From contig CAWDLI010000007.1 of assembly GCA_963803245.1 (NCBI GenBank), positions 66,534-130,533 on the forward strand: a DNA stretch of 64,000 bases, given 5' to 3'. The notes beneath the pieces are model-generated. The model saw nothing but the letters and a program-made list of their open reading frames with translations. It was not told where the DNA came from and did not search any database. Shown piece after piece: positions 43,978 through 52,799 of this stretch (position 1 is the first letter of the stretch; each line of letters begins with the position of its first letter). The position numbers were made by a program, and so were the translations under genes. This DNA comes from JACVRW01 sp963803245. Its GTDB lineage: Bacteria; Actinomycetota; Thermoleophilia; Solirubrobacterales; Thermoleophilaceae.

Positions 43978-45657
43978 TCAGAAGAGCCCGACAGTCCTCC
44001 CGTCCTCGTCGATGTCGACGTTCAGAGCGGCCGGCGTCTTGCCGAGCCCCGGCATCTGCTGGATGTCCCCGCACAGCGGCACGAGCCAGCCCGCGCCTGT
44101 GTAGGCGCGGATGTCGCGGACCTGGAGCGTGAAGTCCTCGGGCGCGTTCAGCAGCGCGGGGTCCGCTGATAGCGACAGGTGCGTCTTCGCCATGCAGATC
44201 GGCATCCGGTCGAGACCGTCCTCCGTGTATTGGCGGATCTTGCGCTCGGCCTCCAGGTAGAAGACCACGTCCTTAGCACCGTATACCTGGGTCGCGACCT
44301 TCCTGATCTTCACGTCGATCGGATCGTCGTCCTCGTACGTGAGCTTGAACTCCGACTGCTGCTCGCAGGCCTGAGCCACCGCCTCGGCGAGCGCGGCGGC
44401 ACCCTCGCCGCCGCGAGCGAAGCCGTCGTTGACCTCCGCCGCCGTGGCGCCGCCCTCGAGCGCGAGCGAGCGCACCAGCTCCACCTCGTCGTCCGTGTCG
44501 CCCGGCCGCCGGTTGACGGCGACCACGCACGGCAGGCCGAAGCCGCGGACGATCCCGAGGTGACGGTGGAGGTTGGCCGCCCCAATGGCGACCGCGGCGA
44601 GCCCGCGCGCATGGTCCACGCGCGGGTCGTCCTCGATGCCCCCGTGGTGCTTGAGCGCGCGCACGGTGGCCACGAGCACCACGGCGCTCGGGCGCACTCC
44701 GCCCTTGCGGCAGACGATGTTGAAGAGCTTCTCCATCCCCATGTCGGAGCCGAAGCCCGACTCGGTGATCACGTGGTCGCCGAGCTTGAGCCCGATCAGG
44801 TCGGCCACGAGCGACGAGTTGCCGTGCGCGATGTTTGCGAACGGGCCCGCGTGCATCAGGCAGGGCTGCCCTTCGAGGGTCTGGATCAGGTTCGGCTTGA
44901 TCGCCTCCTTCAGCAGCACGGTCATCGCGCCGGCGGCTCCGAGGTCCTCGGCGGTCACCGGCTTGCCGCCGTCGTAGGTGCGCGCCACGGTGATCGCGCC
45001 GAGGCGCTTGCGCAGGTCGTGCAGGTCGCGCGACACGGCGAGGATGGCCATCACCTCGGAGGCGGCCGTGATGTCGAAGCCCGACTCGCGCGGGTAGCCG
45101 TTCGCGCGCCCGCCCTGCCCGAGCGTGATGCGCCGCAGGGCGCGGTCGTTCATGTCGAGGGCGCGCTTCCAGTCCACGCGCAGCGCGTCGATCGAGTGCG
45201 GGTTGCCGTGGAGGATCGAGGCGTCGAGGAGCGCCGCGAGCAGGTTGTTGGCAGCTCCGATGGCGTGGATGTCGCCCGTGAAGTGGAGGTTCAGATCCTC
45301 CATCGGCACGACCTGCGTCAGGCCGCCGCCGGCCGCTCCGCCCTTGATGCCGAACACCGGGCCGAGCGATGGCTCGCGCAGGCAGAGGAGCGGGTCCTTG
45401 CCGATCTTCCCGAGGCCCTGCGTGAGCGACACGGCGGTGGTGGTCTTGCCCTCCCCCGCCTTGGTCGGCGTAACGCCGGCCACGCACACGAGCTTGCCGT
45501 CGGGCGCGTCACGCAGGCGGTCGAGCACCCCGAGCGAGACCTTCGCCTTGTGGCGTCCGTAGGGCTCGAACTCGTCGGGCAGCAGCCCGGCGCGCTCGGC
45601 GATCGAGTCGATCGGCTGAAGCTCCGCCTCCTGCGCGATCTCGAGACTGCTCTTCAT
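43978..45657 (-). CDS. fhs: Formate-tetrahydrofolate ligase
   Basis: 559 residues with the complete Fhs pattern: PTKAGEGKTTT (64-74, ATP site), REPSLGPVFGIKGGAAGGGLTQVVPMEDLNLHFTGDIHAIGAANNLLAAL, GFDITAASEVMAILAVSRDLHDLRKRLGAITVA, GPFANIAHGNSSLVAD and the final GDIQQMPGLGKTPAAL. It interconverts formate and 10-formyl-THF with ATP. In a C1 pathway it can run toward formate to make ATP, feeding the formate dehydrogenase encoded just downstream. It follows soxB by 17 nt. Confidence 0.96.
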   Translation of the reverse strand: MKSSLEIAQEAELQPIDSIAERAGLLPDEFEPYGRHKAKVSLGVLDRLRDAPDGKLVCVAGVTPTKAGEGKTTTAVSLTQGLGKIGKDPLLCLREPSLGPVFGIKGGAAGGGLTQVVPMEDLNLHFTGDIHAIGAANNLLAALLDASILHGNPHSIDALRVDWKRALDMNDRALRRITLGQGGRANGYPRESGFDITAASEVMAILAVSRDLHDLRKRLGAITVARTYDGGKPVTAEDLGAAGAMTVLLKEAIKPNLIQTLEGQPCLMHAGPFANIAHGNSSLVADLIGLKLGDHVITESGFGSDMGMEKLFNIVCRKGGVRPSAVVLVATVRALKHHGGIEDDPRVDHARGLAAVAIGAANLHRHLGIVRGFGLPCVVAVNRRPGDTDDEVELVRSLALEGGATAAEVNDGFARGGEGAAALAEAVAQACEQQSEFKLTYEDDDPIDVKIRKVATQVYGAKDVVFYLEAERKIRQYTEDGLDRMPICMAKTHLSLSADPALLNAPEDFTLQVRDIRAYTGAGWLVPLCGDIQQMPGLGKTPAALNVDIDEDGRTVGLF

Positions 45658-45674
45658 CGGCACCTCTCCTCCCA

Positions 45675-46892
45675 TCAGTGGCTCACGGCTGCCGCCGCAA
45701 GCTCGGACACGAGCTTGTCCGTGTAGAACCGCTCGAGCTTGAACGGCTCGATCAGGTCCGGCGTGCGCTCGGTGGCCACCAGCTCGGCCAGCGTCTTGCC
45801 CACGATCGGCGCGGCCTTGAAGCCGTACGTGCCCCAGCCCGAGCTGACGTGGAAGCCCTCCACGTCGGTCTTGCCGAGGATCGGGCTGTAGTCGGGGCTC
45901 AGGTCGCAGAGCCCCGCCCAGCTGCGCAGGATGCGCGCCCGCTCGAGCTGCGGGAACAGCTCGAGGGTGTGGCGCGACACCTCCTGCATGAAGTTCAGCG
46001 TGCCCTGCATGCGGTAGGTGGTCCAGGGCTCGATCTCGGCTCCCATCAGCACCTCGCCGCGGTCTGTCTGCGAGACGTACACGTGCATCTGCGAGGAGAC
46101 GATCACCACGTCGAGGAAAGGCTTGAGCGGCTCGGTCACGCAGGCCTGAAGGATGTGCGTGGTGATCGGGAGCTGCACGCCGGCCATGTCCGACACGAGC
46201 GAGCTCCAGCCGGCGGTGCAGTTGAGCACGACCTTCGTCTTGATGGTGCCGCGGTTCGTGTTCACCGCCTCGACCCGTCCGTTGGAGCGCTCGATCCCGG
46301 TGACCTCGGTGTAGGGATGGAGCTCGGCGCCGCCGCGGTCGGCTCCGCGCGCCAGGCCCCAGACCACGGCGTCGTGGCGGATCACGCCGCCGGGTGGGTG
46401 ATAGAGCGCCCCCTGGATCGGATAGACGGCGTGCGGGTCGTGCACGTTCATCGCCGGCGCGAGCTTCTTGATCTCGTCCGGGTAGATCAGCCGCGAGTCG
46501 ATCCCGTTGATGCGGTTGACCTCGGCGCGGTTGGCCATCACGAACATCGCGCGATCGGAGTGCGCCAGCGTGAGGTGGCCGTTCTGGGAGAAGAGGAGGT
46601 TGAAGCCGAGCTCGGCGCCGAGGCCCTCGTAGAGCTTCAGCGACGCGTCGTAGAAGCGCGCGCCCTCGACCGTCTTGTAGTTGCTGCGCAGGATCGTGGT
46701 GTTGCGGCCCGCCGCGCCGGAGCCGATGTAGCTCTTCTCGAGCACGGCCACGTTGCCGATCCCGTGGTCCTTGGCCAGGTAGTACGCGGCTGCCAGGCCG
46801 TGCGAGCCGCCACCCACGATCACCACGTCGTACGAGTCCTTCAGCTCGCCGCGGCGGCGCCACATCCGGCGGGTGCGGAAGAGGTCACGCAT
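45675..46892 (-). CDS. soxB: SoxB/MgdA-like FAD-dependent amine oxidase or dehydrogenase beta subunit
   Basis: 405 residues of the heterotetrameric sarcosine-oxidase beta-subunit family. DVVIVGGGSHGLAAAYYL is the FAD-binding motif; GRNTTILRSNY, GVIRHDAVVWGLARG, LNCTAGWSS and SSGWGTYGFKAAPIVGKTLAE follow in family order. It would demethylate a methylated amino acid. With GmaS/Mgs genes nearby, N-methylglutamate is the likely substrate, though sarcosine cannot be excluded. The start ATG 46892 lies inside the soxG stop region. Confidence 0.9.
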   Translation of the reverse strand: MRDLFRTRRMWRRRGELKDSYDVVIVGGGSHGLAAAYYLAKDHGIGNVAVLEKSYIGSGAAGRNTTILRSNYKTVEGARFYDASLKLYEGLGAELGFNLLFSQNGHLTLAHSDRAMFVMANRAEVNRINGIDSRLIYPDEIKKLAPAMNVHDPHAVYPIQGALYHPPGGVIRHDAVVWGLARGADRGGAELHPYTEVTGIERSNGRVEAVNTNRGTIKTKVVLNCTAGWSSLVSDMAGVQLPITTHILQACVTEPLKPFLDVVIVSSQMHVYVSQTDRGEVLMGAEIEPWTTYRMQGTLNFMQEVSRHTLELFPQLERARILRSWAGLCDLSPDYSPILGKTDVEGFHVSSGWGTYGFKAAPIVGKTLAELVATERTPDLIEPFKLERFYTDKLVSELAAAAVSH

Positions 46893-47587
46893 GCGCCAGC
46901 GCCTCCAGTCCCACGGGCCCGCCACCGAGGCTCTCCGCGGCGTCGGCCACGACCGTCCACATGTAGCTGCCGAGCGCCGCGCCGAACAGCATCAGGTAGC
47001 TCTGCTCGCCCTCGCGCAGCACCGTGCCGGGGGTGCGCGCCACCGAGACCGGCCGGAAGCCGTGGAGCGGCATGACGGCCGGGCGCAGGTCGATCGCGCT
47101 GAAGCGGGCGAACAGCTCGCCGGCCAGGGGTCCGACCACGGTGAGCGCGGCGAATGCGGTGGTCACGTCGATCACGCTTGCCGGCCCCGACAACGTTCGC
47201 CGCCTCCCCCTCCAGGCGCTCCCTCAGCGCCGTCACGCCGGCGGGCTCGCAGAGCACGAGCGCCCGCTGCGCCGTGTAGGGGCACCACCAGGCACCCGAC
47301 GCCTGGGTGGCCGAGCCGAGCTCGAGCGTCGCGCCGCCGGCGGCCCCCGCCACGATCTGAGCCAGGTCCGGCGCGGCCGCCTGGATCTCGATCTTCCCGA
47401 GATGGGAGCGGTCGGCGAATCCGACCGTCGCCTCGCGCCGATCCCGCTCAGGCTCCTCGCCCTCGAAGGCGACCGCGACGTTCCAGCCGTCGCGCTGCTC
47501 GACCCGCGCCCCGGCCGCGCGCGCCTCGCGCTCCATCGGGCTCCGGGCGAGCGCGGACTCCGAGGGCGCGAGGAACTCGAAGCTCAC
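46885..47587 (-). pseudogene. soxG: SoxG/MgdD-like gamma subunit, one frameshift
   Basis: GTG 47587 overlaps the soxA stop. The first ~130 codons give VSFEFLAPSESALARSPMEREARAAG ... ALVLCEPAGVTALRERLEGE. Near 47195 the homology moves one frame, continuing LSGPASVIDVTTAFAALTVVGPLAGELFARFSAIDLRP ... LMLFGAALGSYMWTVVADAAESLGG, the standard gamma-subunit end. The two parts give a normal length. The change is a single-base indel; a sequencing error is plausible. Confidence 0.85.
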
Positions 47588-50457
47588 GACCGCAGAACCT
47601 CGCCGTCCGGGTCGTAGAAGGGCTTTGTGACCACCGATGCCTCGAAGCGCTTGCCCTCGTCGGAGATCGTGACCGTAGCGCCGTCCTGCGCCATCGACAT
47701 CGGGACCCACGCCATCCCGATCACACCGCCGAGCTGCGGTGAGAAGCGGGCGCTCGTGACCTGACCGACCGGGCCGTCCCCGTCAGCGAGCACCACGGCG
47801 CCCTCCGTCGGCACGTGGCCGTTCGCGAGCGTGAAGCCCACGAGTGCCGTCTCCAGATCCTCGCCCGCCGCCCGCTCGAGCGCCCACTTGCCGATGAAGT
47901 CCTGGTCCTTGTCGAGCTTCACGATCCACGACATCGCAGCCCCGAACGGAGTGGACTCCGAGTCGGTGTCCTGGCCCACCAGGATGTGCATCTTCTGGAG
48001 GCGCAGGAGCCGTTGCGGCTCGAGCCCGAAGGGACGCAGCCCGTGCGGCTCGCCCGCCTCGAGCAGCGCGTCCCAGAGGTGCTCGCCGTGCGCGGACGGG
48101 AAGTGCAGCTCGTAGCCCACCTCGCCCACGAAGCCGATGCGCAGGAGCAGGCACGGCACGCCCGCCACCTTGGTGCGCTTCCCGTCGAGGTAGGCGAAGC
48201 CCTCGGCGGAGCAGTCGAGCTCGGTGAGGGACGCCAGGATCTCGCGCGCGCGCGGGCCCGCGAGGTTGACCGCGGAGAGGCCCTGCGTGACGTCGGTGAG
48301 ATGCACGCGGAGGTTCCAGTCCGCAAGCCACCAGGAAAACCATTCGTACACGGCGCCGGCGCCGCTCGACGTGGTGGTCACGTAGAAGCTGTCGTCGTCG
48401 AGCCGGCAGATGGTGCCGTCGTCCATGATCCGGCCGGCGTCGCTGGCGATCACGCCGTAGCGGATGCGCCCGGGCTTCAGGTTCGAGAAGCGGTTCGGGT
48501 ACAGCCGGTCGAGGAACTCGCCGGCGTCGGGACCGCGCACGATCAGCTTCCCGAGCGTCGAGACGTCGATCAGCCCGGCGGCCTCGTGGACGGCCATCGC
48601 CTCCGCGCGCGGGTCGCCGTAGTCGTACGCGCGCCGCCAGTCGCCCGCCCACAGGATGTTGCCCCCGAGCTCGCGGTGGCGGGCGTGCATCGACGAGCGC
48701 TTGGCGGGCTCGAACGGCCGTCCGGCCAGCGCGCCCATCGGGACCGCGTGCCAGGGCGGCCTGGCTGTCGTGGTGCCCACCTCGGCAAGGCTCTGCCCGG
48801 TCTCCTCGGCCATCAGCCTCACGGCCGGCAGCTGGCACATCCGGCCCTGGCAGGGCCCCATCGTCGTGGTCGTGTAGCGCTTCGAGAGCTCGATCGAGTC
48901 GTAGCCCTCCTCGACGCTCAGATGGATGTCCTTCGCGGTCACGTCCTCGCACAGGCAGGCGAAGCACTTGCCGCGCCTCGAGCTGGTCACGGCCGGCGGC
49001 ACGGCCACTTCGGGCGGGCTGCGGCGAAGGCCGTCGAGGCCCCTGCGCCCCTCCGCGGTCCGGGCGCGCGAGTCGTCGTCGCCGAAGCCCAGCGCGTGGG
49101 CCGCCTCGGCCCCCGCAACGGCACCAGAGCGCTCCGCGTCCCCGAGGACTCCCGCACCCGCCACCTCGCCGGCGGCATGCAGGCCGTCGGGTAGCTCGCG
49201 CAGGGTGAAGCAGCCGAGTCGCTCCTCGTACCCGGTGCGAGCCCCGGATTGAGTGAGGAGGGAGGTGGCCGGGGCGCTGCCCCCCGACACGACGAGCAGG
49301 TCGCAGGTGAGCGTGTGCTCGCCCGCGCCGCCCTCCCCCGCGCCGGGCGGACCGAGCACGACGCGCTGGAGCCCGGAGCGGCCCTCCGCCTGAAGCACGG
49401 TGGCGCCGCGCAGGACGCGCACGCCACGGCGCATCAGCTGCTTGAGCGCGTCGGTGGTGCCTCGCTCGCGCAGGTCGGCCACCGCGGCCAGCTCGACGTC
49501 GTGGTCGAGCAGCGCGATGGCCGCCTCGAGCCCGCGGTCGTCGACGGTGGCCACCACGGCGCGGCTTCCCGGGCTCAGCCCGTAGAGCGCGGCCAGGCGC
49601 ACGGCGCCGCCGGAGAGCATCACGCCCGGCAGGTCGTTGCCGGGAAACAGCAGCGGCTGCTCGATCGACCCCGTGGCGTAGACGCTGCGCCGGGCTCGCA
49701 CCTGGTGGAGCGTGCCGCCCTGCCACACCGGCACGAGGCCGTCGAAGGCGCCCAACGCCGGCGCCGCGGAGAGCACCTCCACGCCGGCCTCACGAGCACG
49801 GTCGGCGAGCTCGCGGGCGCGCACGTGCTGGCCCTCGGCGAGCAGGCGCCCGCCCGGCTCCGCGCCCTCGTCGGCGAGCACCACGTCGGCGCCCAGGTCC
49901 GCGGCGGCGATCGCCGCGCTCAGGCCGGCCGCCCCGCCGCCCACCACGAGCACGTCCGCGTGGCGGCGCCGGTACTCGGTGCGCCACTCGCGCTCCTCCT
50001 GGTCCTTGCGCAGCTTCCCGAGCCCGGCCGCGTGGCGCAGCACCTTCTCGTAGAGGGGCCACAGGCGCCGCGGGCGGATGAAGGTCTTGTAGTAGAAGCC
50101 GGGCGGGGTGAACGGCCCGCCGAAGAGATCGGTCGCGCGCATCGTGTCGAACTCGAGCGAGGGGCTCGCGTTCATGTGCTCGACCCGCATGCCCTCGCGC
50201 AGCGGCTCGGTGCAGGCCCGGACGCCGGGAGCGCCGTCCACCTGCACGAGGCAGTTGGGACACTGGCCGGCGCAGCACATGAGGCCCCGGCGGCGGTGGT
50301 ACTTGAAGCTGCGCGAGAAGGTGCGCCGTCCGGCGGCGAACAGAGCCGAGCCGATCGTGTCGCCCGCCAGCCCCGTCACGTCCTTGCCGTCGAAGCTGAA
50401 GGACAGCTCGCGCTCGCGGTCGATCCGCTGGCCGTCGCGCGGCGGCAGCCGGCTCAT
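47584..50457 (-). CDS. soxA: SoxA/MgdC-like alpha subunit of heterotetrameric amine oxidase/dehydrogenase
   Basis: 957 residues. The N-terminal Fer2-like region has GLMCCAGQCPNCLVQVDG (Cys61, 62, 66, 69) and a later Cys82. A pyridine-nucleotide-binding domain (ADVLVVGGGAAGLSAAIAAADLG, ~170) and a [2Fe-2S] BFD-like set (CFACLCEDV ... GPCQGRMC) follow. The C-terminal half is a GcvT-like folate-binding domain: GIDVSTLGKLIVRGPDAGEFLDRLY-like and ARFSPQLGGVIGMAWVP. It would transfer the oxidised methyl carbon to tetrahydrofolate, giving methylene-THF. Overlaps soxD by 4 nt. Confidence 0.9.
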   Translation of the reverse strand: MSRLPPRDGQRIDRERELSFSFDGKDVTGLAGDTIGSALFAAGRRTFSRSFKYHRRRGLMCCAGQCPNCLVQVDGAPGVRACTEPLREGMRVEHMNASPSLEFDTMRATDLFGGPFTPPGFYYKTFIRPRRLWPLYEKVLRHAAGLGKLRKDQEEREWRTEYRRRHADVLVVGGGAAGLSAAIAAADLGADVVLADEGAEPGGRLLAEGQHVRARELADRAREAGVEVLSAAPALGAFDGLVPVWQGGTLHQVRARRSVYATGSIEQPLLFPGNDLPGVMLSGGAVRLAALYGLSPGSRAVVATVDDRGLEAAIALLDHDVELAAVADLRERGTTDALKQLMRRGVRVLRGATVLQAEGRSGLQRVVLGPPGAGEGGAGEHTLTCDLLVVSGGSAPATSLLTQSGARTGYEERLGCFTLRELPDGLHAAGEVAGAGVLGDAERSGAVAGAEAAHALGFGDDDSRARTAEGRRGLDGLRRSPPEVAVPPAVTSSRRGKCFACLCEDVTAKDIHLSVEEGYDSIELSKRYTTTTMGPCQGRMCQLPAVRLMAEETGQSLAEVGTTTARPPWHAVPMGALAGRPFEPAKRSSMHARHRELGGNILWAGDWRRAYDYGDPRAEAMAVHEAAGLIDVSTLGKLIVRGPDAGEFLDRLYPNRFSNLKPGRIRYGVIASDAGRIMDDGTICRLDDDSFYVTTTSSGAGAVYEWFSWWLADWNLRVHLTDVTQGLSAVNLAGPRAREILASLTELDCSAEGFAYLDGKRTKVAGVPCLLLRIGFVGEVGYELHFPSAHGEHLWDALLEAGEPHGLRPFGLEPQRLLRLQKMHILVGQDTDSESTPFGAAMSWIVKLDKDQDFIGKWALERAAGEDLETALVGFTLANGHVPTEGAVVLADGDGPVGQVTSARFSPQLGGVIGMAWVPMSMAQDGATVTISDEGKRFEASVVTKPFYDPDGEVLRS

Positions 50458-50714
50458 GCGGCGGGCTCCGGCAGCTCGGTGAGCAGCACCTCGTTGGTGC
50501 GCGTGTCGCGCTCGGCGAGGAACCACGCGCCGCAGCCGGAGCGGTGGAACCACCACTCGCGCTGTACGCCGGCCACGTTGCGACGGAAGTAGTTGTAGGC
50601 CCCCAGCTCGCGCTCCGACGGATCCGAGCGTGGACGCGGATTGACCTCGCCCCCGAAGCTGAAGTCGGTGACCTCTCTCGGGCCGCAGTTAGGACAGGTC
50701 AGGACGTAGCTCAA
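50454..50714 (-). CDS. soxD: SoxD/MgdB-like delta subunit
   Basis: 86 residues: CPNCG near the N-terminus, and WFHRSGCGAWFLAERDTRTNEV, the SoxD pattern, with Cys and His residues for one zinc. It is the small structural subunit of the heterotetrameric oxidase. Its stop overlaps soxA's start (ATGA). The gene starts 46 nt after the glxD stop, near a short TTGGTCTAA motif. Confidence 0.9.
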   Translation of the reverse strand: MSYVLTCPNCGPREVTDFSFGGEVNPRPRSDPSERELGAYNYFRRNVAGVQREWWFHRSGCGAWFLAERDTRTNEVLLTELPEPAA

Positions 50715-50745
50715 GGGCGTCTCGCTGACCGCGGCATCTTAAACA

Positions 50746-50757
50746 AATTGGTCTAAA
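50746..50757. promoter_or_regulatory. ATTGGTCYAA motif upstream of soxD
   Basis: AATTGGTCTAAA at 50746-50757, AT-rich in a GC-rich background, is similar to ATTGGTCCAAT (minus strand) at 62474-62484 behind the GntR gene. Possible binding site of that regulator; only two copies are seen. Confidence 0.3.
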
Positions 50758-50760
50758 GGA

Positions 50761-52089
50761 TCAACCGGACGGACCGGGCACCCAGCCGGTGCCGGCGAGC
50801 GGGACGCGCGCCATCGCGGCCGCCTCGATGGTGAGCGCCGCCAGATCCTCTGGCTCGAGGTTGTGCACATGGGACTTGCCGCAGGCGCGGGCGATCGTCT
50901 GCGCCTCGAGCACCATCGTCCGCAGATAGTTGGCCAGCCGCCGCCCGCCGAGCTCCGCGTCGAAGCGCGCCGCCAGCTCCTCGTCCTGGGTCGAGATGCC
51001 GGCGGGGTCCCTCCCCTCGTGCCAGTCGTCGTAGTAGCCGGCCGACGTGCCGAGCTCGGCGTAGCCGTCCTCGAACTCCGGCGAGTTGTCCCCGAGCGCG
51101 AGGATCGCCGCCACCCCGATCGACACCGCGTCCGCGCCGAGCGCCAGCGCCTTCGCCACGTCGGCGCCCGTGCGGATGCCGCCTGACACGATCAGCTGGA
51201 CCTCGCGGTGCACGCCGAGGTCGAGCAGCGCGTCCACGGCGGGGCGGATGGCGGCGAGCGTGGGGATGCCCACGTGCTCGATGAACACCTCCTGCGTCGC
51301 GGCCGTGCCGCCCTGCATGCCGTCGAGCACCACCACGTCGGCGCCGGACTTCACGGCCAGGGCCGTGTCGAAGTAGGGCCGCGTGGCGCCGACCTTCACG
51401 AACACCGGCTTCTCCCAGTCGGTGATCTCGCGCAGCTCGTGGATCTTGATCTCGAGGTCGTCGGGACCCGTCCAGTCGGGGTGCCGGCACGCGCTGCGCT
51501 GGTCGATCCCCTTGGGAAGGTCGCGCATCTCCGCCACCCGGTCCGAGATCTTCTGGCCGAGCAGCATCCCCCCTCCTCCCGGCTTGGCGCCCTGGCCCAC
51601 CACGATCTCGATCGCGTCGGCGCGCCGGAGGTCGTCGGGGTTCATGCCGTAGCGCGACGGCAGCAGCTGGTACACGAGCTTGTTGGAGTGCTCGCGCTCC
51701 TCGGGCGTCATGCCGCCATCGCCGGTGGTGGTGCTCGTGCCCACGGCGCTCGCTCCGCGGCCGAGCGCCTCCTTCGCCGGCGCCGACAGCGCGCCGAAGC
51801 TCATCCCGGCGATCGTGATCGGGATGTCGAGTTGGACCGGCTTGGAGGCGTGGCGCGCGCCGAGCGTGACGTCGGTGTCGCAGCGCTCCCTGTAGCCCTC
51901 CAGCGGGTAGCGCGACATGCTCGCGCCGAGGAAGAGGAGGTCATCGAAGTGGGGCACCTTGCGCTTGGCCCCAAAGCCGCGGATGTCGTAGATGCCCTCG
52001 CGCGCCGCGCGCTGGATCTCGTGGATGACGTTTCGGTCGAACAGCGCCGACTCGCGCAGCCCGGGCCGCCAGCCGGCCGATCCGCTCAT
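50761..52089 (-). CDS. glxD: GlxD/MgsC-like glutamate-synthase-type large subunit
   Basis: 442 residues of the FMN-binding GltS domain: DIPITIAGMSFGALSAPAKEALGRGASAVGTSTTTGDGGM, GQGAKPGGGGMLLG, PVFVKVGATRPYFDTALAVKSGADVVVLDGMQGGTAATQEVFIEHVGIPTLAA and VSGGIRTGADVAKALALGAD, all typical of the TIM-barrel synthase site. In the N-methylglutamate pathway it makes N-methylglutamate from gamma-glutamylmethylamide and 2-oxoglutarate with GlxB and GlxC. ATG 52089 overlaps the glxC stop. Confidence 0.9.
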   Translation of the reverse strand: MSGSAGWRPGLRESALFDRNVIHEIQRAAREGIYDIRGFGAKRKVPHFDDLLFLGASMSRYPLEGYRERCDTDVTLGARHASKPVQLDIPITIAGMSFGALSAPAKEALGRGASAVGTSTTTGDGGMTPEEREHSNKLVYQLLPSRYGMNPDDLRRADAIEIVVGQGAKPGGGGMLLGQKISDRVAEMRDLPKGIDQRSACRHPDWTGPDDLEIKIHELREITDWEKPVFVKVGATRPYFDTALAVKSGADVVVLDGMQGGTAATQEVFIEHVGIPTLAAIRPAVDALLDLGVHREVQLIVSGGIRTGADVAKALALGADAVSIGVAAILALGDNSPEFEDGYAELGTSAGYYDDWHEGRDPAGISTQDEELAARFDAELGGRRLANYLRTMVLEAQTIARACGKSHVHNLEPEDLAALTIEAAAMARVPLAGTGWVPGPSG

Positions 52090-52799
52090 CCGTAGCTCCC
52101 GGCGTTGTCGAGATGGAAGTTGTAGAGCCGGCGCGCAGAGCCGTAGCGGCGAAACTGGCCCGGCTCGGCTCCCTCGACCGCACCGCGCTCGAGCAGCTCG
52201 CCGAGCTCTGTCAGGTGCTCCTCGCGCATCTCCTTCTCGACGCAGTCGGCGCCGAGGCCCGCCACGCTGCCACGAACGTAGAGCCGGGCCTCGTAGATCG
52301 AGTCGCCGAGCGCCTCGCCGGCATCGCCGCAAACCACGAGACGGCCCTTCTGCGCCATGAAGGCGCTCATGTGCCCGACGGAGCCGTGCACCACGACGTC
52401 CACGCCCTTCATCGAGATGCCGCAGCGCGCGGAGGCATCGCCCCGGACCACGAGCAGGCCGCCGTGGCCCGTCGCGCCTGCCGACTGGCTGGCATTCCCC
52501 TCCACCACCACCGCGCCGGACATGATGTTCTCGGCCACGCCGACCCCGGCGTTGCCGTGCACCCGCACGGTGGCGTGCTTGTTCATGCCGGCGCAGTAGT
52601 AGCCGGCGTGGCCCTGGATCTCGACCTCCACCGGCGCGTCGATCCCGGCCGCGAGCGCGTGCGCCCCGCGGGGGTTGGTGACCAGCCAGCGGGTGGGCCC
52701 GTCATCCGCGACCGCGTGCAACGCGGCGTTCAGCTCGCGCAGGGGAGTGACCGCCAGGTCGACCTCGCGGGCGTCGAGCCCGCTCCCCACCGCCCCCAT
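52086..52799 (-). CDS. glxC: GlxC/MgsB-like GXGXG-domain subunit
   Basis: 237 residues. The middle is a right-handed beta-helix of the GltS GXGXG type: VEIQGHAGYYCAGMNKHATVRVHGNAGVGVAENIMSGAVVVEGNASQSAGATGHGG with repeated VxVxGxxG turns. A C-terminal tail ends RLYNFHLDNAGSYG. It joins the amidotransferase and synthase subunits. Start ATG 52799 overlaps the glxB stop (TGATG-type). Confidence 0.88.
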   Translation of the reverse strand: MGAVGSGLDAREVDLAVTPLRELNAALHAVADDGPTRWLVTNPRGAHALAAGIDAPVEVEIQGHAGYYCAGMNKHATVRVHGNAGVGVAENIMSGAVVVEGNASQSAGATGHGGLLVVRGDASARCGISMKGVDVVVHGSVGHMSAFMAQKGRLVVCGDAGEALGDSIYEARLYVRGSVAGLGADCVEKEMREEHLTELGELLERGAVEGAEPGQFRRYGSARRLYNFHLDNAGSYG

